From assembly GCA_021777755.1 (NCBI GenBank), contig JAJYDE010000013.1, positions 1 to 64,000 of the forward strand: 64,000 bases of DNA, read 5' to 3'. The position numbers and the translations under genes are program-made. Every line of letters starts with the position of its first letter. Position 1 is the stretch's first letter. Shown in pieces: positions 1 through 6,768 of the stretch. The notes beneath the pieces were generated by a model. It searched no databases and was not told the origin of the DNA. It saw only the letters and a list, made by a program, of their open reading frames with translations. This DNA comes from Deltaproteobacteria bacterium. GTDB taxonomy: Bacteria; Desulfobacterota; Syntrophobacteria; Syntrophobacterales; Syntrophobacteraceae.

Positions 1-427
1 GGTCCCCCACCCTGAGAGACGGAAATTGGGGGATGAAAAAGGAAATAATGTTCCAGATCAAACCCTTAAATCCCATCTACGCGGCTAAGTGGTTGACGGT
101 GGAGGGGGAAAAGTACCCGGCCACGAGTGGGGGATTTTCAAGTGGCCCTCAAGGCTCGGAAAAGGCGAATCCAGAAAATACTCGGTAATCGTGTGGTTGG
201 ATTCGTTTTTCATGCGGTGTCCTCTTCCGGGCAAAATAATCCAAAATGGCTTGCCACATTTGGAGGGCAATGTTCAACACGGTTTCATGCGATTGCCGTG
301 GGCGCCGATCACTATTCGCTATCCGCATCGGCCGCCACATGGTATATTGCAAAGTCTACGAAAGCCCTTTTTCTGCCGGTTTTTTTCCACCCCGGCACCC
401 TGGTGTTCTGAAAGGTTAGAGATTTCG
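1..427. other. Gene-free leader upstream of purM
   Basis: No reading frame here looks like a protein; frames that stay open on either strand have no recognisable motif and shadow each other. The purM frame stays open upstream to position 89, but that extension lacks any resemblance to PurM, so I treat the stretch as intergenic or as the 5' leader of purM. I see no convincing promoter, riboswitch or terminator. Confidence 0.5.
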
Positions 428-1477
428 ATGGCTGGAGAGTTATACAAAGAAGCTGGAGTTGACCTCGAAAAGGCAAACGATCTTGTGAGCCGCATCAGGC
501 CGATAGTGCGTTCGACCTTTCGCGGCGGTGTTATAACCGACATCGGTGGTTTCGGAGGATTGTTTTCCCTGAATCTCCAGGATGTCCAAAACCCGGTTCT
601 GGTTTCTTCCACCGACGGGGTGGGCACAAAGCTTAAAATCGCCTTCATGGCCGACAGGCACGATACGGTGGGAATAGACCTGGTCGCCATGTGCGTAAAC
701 GACATAGTGGTCCAGGGAGCAAAACCTCTTTTCTTTCTCGACTACCTTGCCCTGGGACGCATTGACCTGGGGGTGGTCGAAAAGTTGGTCTCCGGCATTG
801 CGGAGGGCTGCAGGCAGGCGGGCTGTTCGCTAATAGGCGGTGAAACCGCGGAGATGCCCGGTCTCTATCGGGCGGAGGAATACGACATGGCCGGCTTCGC
901 CGTGGGGCTGGTCGATAATTCCCAAATCATAGACGGATCGACCATCCGGGTCGGCGATAAGATCATAGGGCTTTCTTCCAGCGGACTGCACTCAAACGGG
1001 TACAGCCTGGCAAGGCGCATCATCTTCGACAAGCTGGGGCTAAAACCCGACACCCTGGTCCCGGAGTTTGGTCGAACGATTGCCGAAGAACTCCTTGAGC
1101 CCACCGTCATCTACGTCGAGCCGGTCTTGCACCTGCTGCGCAAGTACCGTGTCCACGGGATGGCCCACATCACCGGCGGGGGTTTCTACGACAATATCGC
1201 GAGGATACTTCCCAAGCCTTGCAAAGCCGTTATTTGGGAAGGCTCCTGGAGTGTGCCGCCCGTTTTTACCTTCATGAAGGAAAAAGGCGGGGTTCCGGCC
1301 GAGGAAATGTATAACGTTTTCAATAACGGCATCGGATTTGTGCTGGTGGTCGAACCCTCCGAGGCCGAAGACATAGCGGCCTTTCTGGGCGCGGTGGTCG
1401 GCGGGGTGCAAATCATCGGCGAGATAATTTCCAAGGACCAGGAGGGCGCGGCGGTGGAAATAGCGGCGGGCAAATAA
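428..1477 (+). CDS. purM: Phosphoribosylformylglycinamidine cyclo-ligase (AIR synthetase)
   Basis: PurM closes the imidazole ring of AIR from FGAM with ATP in cytosolic de novo purine synthesis. The 349-residue product has the family length. The glycine-rich substrate/ATP loop with DGVGTKLK lies at about residues 63-70, followed by the conserved GGETAEMPG segment near 138-145 and HSNGYSL in the second half. I chose the ATG at 428 because the usual N-terminal AGVDLEKAN signature starts just after it, while the frame upstream has no family similarity. No other pur gene is adjacent; rpmB follows after a gap holding its own likely promoter, so purM seems to be a single-gene unit or the end of one. 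Confidence 0.95.
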   Translation: MAGELYKEAGVDLEKANDLVSRIRPIVRSTFRGGVITDIGGFGGLFSLNLQDVQNPVLVSSTDGVGTKLKIAFMADRHDTVGIDLVAMCVNDIVVQGAKPLFFLDYLALGRIDLGVVEKLVSGIAEGCRQAGCSLIGGETAEMPGLYRAEEYDMAGFAVGLVDNSQIIDGSTIRVGDKIIGLSSSGLHSNGYSLARRIIFDKLGLKPDTLVPEFGRTIAEELLEPTVIYVEPVLHLLRKYRVHGMAHITGGGFYDNIARILPKPCKAVIWEGSWSVPPVFTFMKEKGGVPAEEMYNVFNNGIGFVLVVEPSEAEDIAAFLGAVVGGVQIIGEIISKDQEGAAVEIAAGK

Positions 1478-1482
1478 AATCC

Positions 1483-1511
1483 TTGTCGCAGTGTCCGTCT
1501 TCTGCTATAAA
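1483..1511 (+). promoter_or_regulatory. Likely sigma70 promoter of rpmB
   Basis: A TTGTCG -35 box at 1483-1488 is separated by exactly 17 bases from a TATAAA -10 box at 1506-1511, followed by an A/T-rich initiation region. It sits directly after the purM stop and about 60 bases before the rpmB start, which suits a ribosomal protein gene. Assigned by consensus match only. Confidence 0.5.
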
Positions 1512-1573
1512 AATTTTTTTTGGAATCGAGCACTCCGGGTGCCTCGGCGCCCTTTGCGAAAGGAATATCGATT

Positions 1574-1768
1574 ATGAGCAGAGTCTGTGAGTTCTGCGGC
1601 AAAACGCCACATGTGGGCAACAACGTGAGCCACGCAAACAACAAAACCAAGCGCGTCTGGTATCCCAATCTCCAGCAGGTGCGGCATGTGCAGTCCGACG
1701 GTTCGGTAAGGCGCGTCAAGGCCTGTACTAGGTGCATTCGTTCGGGATCTGTTGTGAAGCCTGCCTGA
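1574..1768 (+). CDS. rpmB: Large ribosomal subunit protein bL28
   Basis: A 64-residue basic protein with the bL28 N-terminus ([10 protein letters not shown]) and the WYPNLQ segment near residues 30-35. It carries two CxxC pairs, C5/C8 and C51/C54, so this is the zinc-binding (C+) form of bL28. The ATG at 1574 is preceded by AAAGGA at good spacing; the frame is open further upstream but the extension is not ribosomal-protein-like. It follows a good promoter and precedes menG on the same strand. Confidence 0.95.
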   Translation: MSRVCEFCGKTPHVGNNVSHANNKTKRVWYPNLQQVRHVQSDGSVRRVKACTRCIRSGSVVKPA

Positions 1769-1836
1769 TCGACGCTTGCCGCCTGATGTTCGGCGCCGGG
1801 CCACTGGCATAAATTTTTTGATCTCGCGGTTTCAAA

Positions 1837-2613
1837 ATGTCCGAACTCAATCCCGATCCCGAAAAGACGACCCATTTCGGATTTCTTACCATTCCCGAGA
1901 GGGAAAAGGTGGAATGGGTGCGTCGTCATTTCGATACTATCGCCTACAAATACGATTACATGAACACCCTGCTGAGCCTCGGGGTCCATTACCAGTGGAA
2001 GCGGATCGCGGTGCGCATGATGGGTCTGGGGCAGGGCCAAAAGGTGATCGATGTTTGCGGGGGAACGGGAGACCTCTCCAGGTTGGCCGCGCAAAATGTC
2101 GGGCGCTCCGGGAGTGTGGTCCTCTACGACATCAATTGGGAAATGATGGCTGCCGGGAGGCCCAAAACCGTGGCCGCCGCCTGCGGCGACCGTGTTTGTC
2201 ATGTGCAGGGGGATGCGGAAAAAATCGGATTCCCCGATGAGACTTTCGACGCCGCGATGGTTGGTTTCGGCATTAGAAACCTGACACATTTCGAAAAAGG
2301 TTTTGCGGAGATGCACCGGGTCCTGAAAAAGGGCGGTGTTTTCATGTGTTTGGAATTCTCCCAGCCTGTAACCCCCTGGTTTCGCTCCCTCTACGATTTC
2401 TATTCTTTTCACCTCATGCCCTTTATAGGCAAGGCCCTTGCCCGATGCGGGCCGGCCTACTGCTATCTGCCCGAATCGATCCGGCTTTTTCCGGGCCCCG
2501 ACAAACTTAAAACGATTCTTGAAAATATGGGTTTCCGCAATGTCGCCTATCGCAGGCTCACAAACGGAATAGCGGTGGTGCACGTGGGCAAAAAAGGGGA
2601 TGGGGCGAAGTGA
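1837..2613 (+). CDS. menG: Demethylmenaquinone methyltransferase (UbiE/MenG family)
   Basis: SAM-dependent C-methyltransferase that converts demethylmenaquinone to menaquinone, the last step of quinone synthesis, at the inner face of the membrane. The 258-residue protein shows the family N-terminus (EKVEWVRRHFDTIAYKYDYM, residues 23-42), SAM motif I (VIDVCGGTGDL, about 70-80) and the late signature GFGIRNLTHFEKGF. UbiE and MenG cannot be told apart by sequence alone; menaquinone is the likely substrate because mqnB and mqnD of the futalosine route lie at 58.8-60.4 kb and no ubiquinone gene is present. Its stop overlaps the start of the next methyltransferase by four bases, so the two are probably co-translated. 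Confidence 0.88.
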   Translation: MSELNPDPEKTTHFGFLTIPEREKVEWVRRHFDTIAYKYDYMNTLLSLGVHYQWKRIAVRMMGLGQGQKVIDVCGGTGDLSRLAAQNVGRSGSVVLYDINWEMMAAGRPKTVAAACGDRVCHVQGDAEKIGFPDETFDAAMVGFGIRNLTHFEKGFAEMHRVLKKGGVFMCLEFSQPVTPWFRSLYDFYSFHLMPFIGKALARCGPAYCYLPESIRLFPGPDKLKTILENMGFRNVAYRRLTNGIAVVHVGKKGDGAK

Positions 2614-3206
2614 AACTCAATTGGGCCGAACGGCTGGTTGTAAATAACCCCATGAGGGTGTTCGAGCAAAGACTTGAAATCGGCTGGATGAAAAAGCACG
2701 CCCGGCTTTCCCCCGGAGGCTCTTTTCTGGAAATAGGGTGCGGGCGGGGGGCCGGGGCCTCGATTATTCGGGAGCAATTTTCCCCGGCTTTTCTGTGTGC
2801 AACCGATCTGGACCCGATGATGATGAAGCGCGCCGTTCGCTATCTCTACGGCCGTGAGACGCGAAACATCCGCTTTTGCGCCGCCGACGGCCTGCGTTTG
2901 CCGCTAACCGATTCCGTTTTCGACGCGGTGTTCGGATTCGGCGTTCTCCATCACATTCCCGACTGGCAGGGGGCGCTGGCGGAAGTAGCTCGGGTGCTAA
3001 AACCCGGCGGGCTCTATTTTCTCGAAGAACTCTACCCTTCGCTGTACCAAAACTTCATAACCAAACACATCCTGCTGCACCCCGAAAAGAACCGTTTCGG
3101 TCCCTGCGATCTTCAAACGGCCCTGGAAAGCGCCGGTTTTTCCGTGCGGGCAACTTTTCAAATCAAGTTCGCCGGAATTCTGGCCGTCCTCGAGAAAGCA
3201 AACTGA
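2610..3206 (+). CDS. Class I SAM-dependent methyltransferase
   Basis: A 198-residue methyltransferase of the Methyltransf_11 type. SAM motif I (FLEIGCGRGAGAS) is at about residues 39-51, an acidic ATDLDP motif II follows near 71-76, and GFGVLHHIPDWQGALAEVAR is the post-II segment with the common HHIP signature. It starts with GTG overlapping the menG stop (GTGA), which suggests translational coupling. The substrate cannot be read from the sequence; position beside menG makes a quinone, lipid or small-molecule substrate plausible. It ends six bases before the PHP-domain gene. Confidence 0.8.
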   Translation: MKLNWAERLVVNNPMRVFEQRLEIGWMKKHARLSPGGSFLEIGCGRGAGASIIREQFSPAFLCATDLDPMMMKRAVRYLYGRETRNIRFCAADGLRLPLTDSVFDAVFGFGVLHHIPDWQGALAEVARVLKPGGLYFLEELYPSLYQNFITKHILLHPEKNRFGPCDLQTALESAGFSVRATFQIKFAGILAVLEKAN

Positions 3207-3212
3207 CCCACC

Positions 3213-4661
3213 TTGAAAGATCGCCGCACCGCCGCCCTCATCTTGCTTTCGGGCCTTGTCGTTCTGAGCGTCCTTGCCTGCCTTCCCTACGCACCCCAAG
3301 GCCCCTTCGACGCGAGAAATTATACTCGCCTTGCCCAAATGAGTGTCGAGCAGCACCCGTGGACGGCGATGATCGAGCCCTTCTTCGCCCCTGTCCTGAT
3401 CATCGCGGGAGCGCCCGATTTTCTTACAGCGGCTTTTTCGGTGCTGATATGGGTGTTTGTCTGCGCGGGGGCGCTGGGAAGTTTCACCGAGTTTCGATTG
3501 CGGAAAAGATGGTCCGGCTGGATCATTTTGGCGGCAATCCGGAGTTCCCTTATTGCCGTCTCCTCTTTGATGCTTCTCCTGTTCCTGCTCGTAATCGCCA
3601 GAGTTCCGGGCTGGAGGCTTGTGGTAGCCGATCCGAACGTGATCGTGGCCGACCTGCACACCCATACCGTCATATCTCACGACGGCCTCGTCTCACTTCG
3701 AACCAACCTCGCCTGGCACGCCGCCTGCGGCTACGACCTGGAGGCCATTACGGAACACGACAATCTGGTCGCCCACAAGCTGCGCACGGAGACTGCTTCG
3801 CAGGCCGCTCGCTTCCCGGCGATCATCTCGGGCCTGGAGACCCATGCGGGACCAGGCGCCATGGCCCTGGGCATTTGCCGTAAGACGGACGTTCAGTTGG
3901 GACCGACAGCGGACATGGCTTCCTTTGTGAAAAAGATTCACCGGGGTTGCGCAGGCGCGGTATTCATACTGCCCCTCAAAAACCTCACAGCTTCAGGTAT
4001 CACAAGGCTTGTCGACGACGGCGTCGATGGTTTCGAAATCGCAAACTGCGGCCATCCGGATCTTCGGTTAGAACTCCGGAGCAAGCTCCTCGCAACCTGC
4101 CGTTCAAAAGGCCTCGTGCTTCTGGCCGATACCGACTGGCACGGATGGTCCGGACTGACAAGGACTTGGAACGTTATCCGGGTGGCGGGGGCATCGGCTC
4201 TTTCGCCTTCCCGGAGGGCAATTGCCGTGATCGGCAAACTGAGGGCGCACGACGCGGCGGACATAATCCCGGTGGTTGCCGGATATATGGGCCGGCCTTC
4301 GCGCCTTCGCGCCGTTTTTGCCCCGTTTGCCGAGACCGTTAGATACGGCATGGAACTTTGTTTTTCGCGGGTGATGTCCTGGTGGCTCTGGGCCTGGGCG
4401 GTCTTTGCGCTGTGGATATGGCTCGAGGGCAAAGGTCTTAGCCCCGGAGACGTCCTGCCCGCCATTTTCGTCTGGATTACCAGCGTTTGTCTCATTTTTG
4501 CCGGGATTTTCCAATCCATGCAGGGAATGGGAACCACAGCCTTCGGATTTCACATCGGGCTCATCGCGATCGGTGCGGGCCTGATCGCCTTTGGGATATC
4601 CACTTTTCGCGGGATGAAGTTTTTAAAAAAAGCCGAGCCCGCTCCGCCAAGACACAGGTAG
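3213..4661 (+). CDS. Membrane-anchored PHP-domain phosphoesterase
   Basis: A 482-residue protein in which a PHP metal-dependent phosphoesterase domain sits between membrane segments. Hydrophobic helices lie near residues 8-26, 72-90 and 102-130, the PHP core near 140-315, and three more helices near 385-405, 412-432 and 440-465. Metal ligands visible are the DLHTHT motif (147-152), E181-H182-D183, E209 with H211, and D306-D308-H310. Many PHP proteins cleave phosphoesters or pyrophosphates, but the substrate here is unknown. The start is TTG at 3213, seven bases after the previous stop; no better start is visible. The GT39 gene begins six bases downstream, so both may act on the same lipid-linked or envelope molecule. 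Confidence 0.72.
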   Translation: MKDRRTAALILLSGLVVLSVLACLPYAPQGPFDARNYTRLAQMSVEQHPWTAMIEPFFAPVLIIAGAPDFLTAAFSVLIWVFVCAGALGSFTEFRLRKRWSGWIILAAIRSSLIAVSSLMLLLFLLVIARVPGWRLVVADPNVIVADLHTHTVISHDGLVSLRTNLAWHAACGYDLEAITEHDNLVAHKLRTETASQAARFPAIISGLETHAGPGAMALGICRKTDVQLGPTADMASFVKKIHRGCAGAVFILPLKNLTASGITRLVDDGVDGFEIANCGHPDLRLELRSKLLATCRSKGLVLLADTDWHGWSGLTRTWNVIRVAGASALSPSRRAIAVIGKLRAHDAADIIPVVAGYMGRPSRLRAVFAPFAETVRYGMELCFSRVMSWWLWAWAVFALWIWLEGKGLSPGDVLPAIFVWITSVCLIFAGIFQSMQGMGTTAFGFHIGLIAIGAGLIAFGISTFRGMKFLKKAEPAPPRHR

Positions 4662-4667
4662 AGTCCT

Positions 4668-6227
4668 ATGACACCCGATTTTTCATCCTCCCGGGGACGC
4701 TCCGAAGCCATCGCTGAATCCTTTGCCGGGCAAAGTGAGATTAACTGGAACAGACGTTTTATAATCCTCATCTGCCTTGTGACCCTGGTTCGTCTCATCT
4801 ACCTGGCCGTATCGCCGCTAAACCTCTCCGCGGATGAAGCCTACTATTGGGACTGGTCCAGGCGGCTTGCCTGGGGCTATTTCAGTAAACCCCCCATGGT
4901 CGCCTGGGTCATTGCTCTTTTTTCCCGTGCATTAGGCTCGACCACGGCGGTCGTGCGACTGCCCCCGGTTGTTTTTGGCACGATTTCCTCTCTTGCCGTA
5001 TTCTTTCTTGCAAGAAAAATGTTCGACGCCCGCACCGCCTTCTGGGCGGCCGCCGCGGGCATGGCCTGCCCCGGCACGGCGGCCCTTGGCTATATCATGA
5101 CAATCGATGCTCCGCTGATGTGTTTCTGGGCTCTTGGCCTCTATCTCTTCTGGGCGGGGCTGGAAAAACGGAAAGAGGGTTTTGCCACGTGGGCGGCCCT
5201 TGCCGTGGTAATCGGCCTGGGGCTTTTGAGCAAGCAGGTGATGGCGGGATTCATCGTCCTGATGTTTGTCTTTGTGGCTTTGAGCAAAGAGGACAGGTGG
5301 CTGCTCAAATCGCCCCGTCCGTATGTGGTTTGGCTTCTGGGTCTTTGCGCCCTGATTCCGGATCTGCTCTGGAACGCCGGGCACGGCTGGATCACCTTGC
5401 ACCATACCGAAAGTCATTTCGCGGGAAGCCACACGGCATTTATCGTGACATTCGCCCAGTTCATCGGGGGGCAAATCGGACTCATTTCGCCAATAACCTG
5501 GCTTCTGTTCATGGCCCTCTCGGGGCTTTTGCTTTGGCGTTTCAGAACCCTGGACAGGCGTGTACTCTATTTGCTCACTTTCAGCATGGCCCCCCTTGCG
5601 GGCATCACGGTCCTCAGTTTGCGTCAGAAGATTCAACCCAACTGGCCGGCTCCCGTTTATACGGCGGCGATGGTGCTACTCGCCGCCTGGGGCTGCGGGT
5701 ATGTTTCGGCAGGGAAAAGATTCGAGGCCTTTCGGCCCTGGTTTAAAAAAGGAATAATCGTTGGAGCGGTAATGGCTGTTCTGACATATGGATTGCCGTT
5801 CTGGGCGCGCATCCTGCCCTACCGGATGGTTGATAAGGTTGCCTGGCGGGTGGAGGGCTGGGACCAATTCGGGACCGAAGCCGGCGCCGTTCTGGCTCGG
5901 GTGCCCCGCCCGCGGGAGACTTTCCCGTTGACCTTCGACCGCAAACTCGCCGCTGAACTCGCCTTCTATGTTCCAACCCATCCGAGGGTCTATGTATGGC
6001 ACGCCCCGGGCGCTCCCCCAAAGAGCCAATATGACATCTGGGGCGGGCCCAAAACCGGGCTCGACGCTCTCATTATCGTCCCCGAGGGCGGCGGGCGCCG
6101 CCTGAGTGGCGTTCTTTCCGATTATTTCGAGAAGATAGAACCCCTTTCCGGCGTTTTAGGTGGTGATGAGCACAGACGATACAAACTCTACCTGGGAACA
6201 AAACTCAAACTATGGCCCGGCAATTGA
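4668..6227 (+). CDS. GT39-family (ArnT/PMT-type) membrane glycosyltransferase
   Basis: A 519-residue polytopic membrane protein of the dolichyl-phosphate-mannose/ArnT type, which moves a sugar from a polyprenyl phosphate to an envelope acceptor on the outer side of the inner membrane. The first helix starts near residue 31, and the first periplasmic loop carries the catalytic acidic pair in SADEAYYWDWSRRL (D56, E57), followed by SKPP (about 74-77). Roughly ten helices follow, and a soluble C-terminal part begins near 400. It starts six bases after the PHP gene with no terminator between. Donor and acceptor cannot be told from sequence. Confidence 0.83.
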   Translation: MTPDFSSSRGRSEAIAESFAGQSEINWNRRFIILICLVTLVRLIYLAVSPLNLSADEAYYWDWSRRLAWGYFSKPPMVAWVIALFSRALGSTTAVVRLPPVVFGTISSLAVFFLARKMFDARTAFWAAAAGMACPGTAALGYIMTIDAPLMCFWALGLYLFWAGLEKRKEGFATWAALAVVIGLGLLSKQVMAGFIVLMFVFVALSKEDRWLLKSPRPYVVWLLGLCALIPDLLWNAGHGWITLHHTESHFAGSHTAFIVTFAQFIGGQIGLISPITWLLFMALSGLLLWRFRTLDRRVLYLLTFSMAPLAGITVLSLRQKIQPNWPAPVYTAAMVLLAAWGCGYVSAGKRFEAFRPWFKKGIIVGAVMAVLTYGLPFWARILPYRMVDKVAWRVEGWDQFGTEAGAVLARVPRPRETFPLTFDRKLAAELAFYVPTHPRVYVWHAPGAPPKSQYDIWGGPKTGLDALIIVPEGGGRRLSGVLSDYFEKIEPLSGVLGGDEHRRYKLYLGTKLKLWPGN

Positions 6228-6238
6228 GCGCGGTCCTT

Positions 6239-6700
6239 TCATGATTTATCCGATGACACCAGGGTCCGCAAAACGTCCGATTTGCCGATGATCCCCACCA
6301 GTTTGCCGCCCTCCATGACCGGAATGGTGTGAAACCCGCGGTTCACCATTATCTCGGCCACCTCCTCCATTCCCGCCTCCGGTCCGATGGTAAGCGGCTT
6401 TGGCGACATCGCATCGGAAGCTTTCATAGCCGCTATTTTTTGCACTTCTCTTTCCGTCTTGCCCGGCGAATGGATGGGGATAAATGAATCGAGGATCGTG
6501 AAAACAGAAGGAAGCGGGAGTTTTTTTTGCTCGGCAATCAGGTCGCTCTGGCAAACGATACCAACCAGGGCGCCGTTGCGGCCAACAACCGGGATACCGT
6601 TAAAATGTTTTTCGAGCAGCAGTTTGGCGATTTCAGTTACTCCCGTCTCCGGGGTGACGGTGACCACATCCCTTGTCATTATATCTTTGGCTTTTATCAT
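6239..6700 (-). CDS. CBS-domain-pair protein
   Basis: A 153-residue cytosolic protein made almost entirely of two CBS domains, which usually bind adenine nucleotides or SAM-type ligands. The first runs from about residue 3 (KAKDIMTRDVVTVTPETG) to 60, the second from about 92 (KASDAMSPKPLTI) to 150. I chose the ATG at 6700 because a perfect GGAGGT lies six bases upstream; the frame extends to 6772 without an RBS. It lies 68 bases downstream of the tandem amidohydrolase on the same strand and ends 11 bases from the convergent GT39 gene. The ligand is unknown. Confidence 0.88.
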   Translation of the reverse strand: MIKAKDIMTRDVVTVTPETGVTEIAKLLLEKHFNGIPVVGRNGALVGIVCQSDLIAEQKKLPLPSVFTILDSFIPIHSPGKTEREVQKIAAMKASDAMSPKPLTIGPEAGMEEVAEIMVNRGFHTIPVMEGGKLVGIIGKSDVLRTLVSSDKS

Positions 6701-6768
6701 CTGCTGACCTCCGCTCGGTTTTAGACTTCGTATAATTACGTTAACCTTCGAAAGTGATCCGGTAAACG

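Noticed and set aside
1186-2583. 465-residue minus-strand open frame
   Set aside because: It overlaps purM, rpmB and menG on the opposite strand, with no motif or RBS; a shadow of real coding frames.
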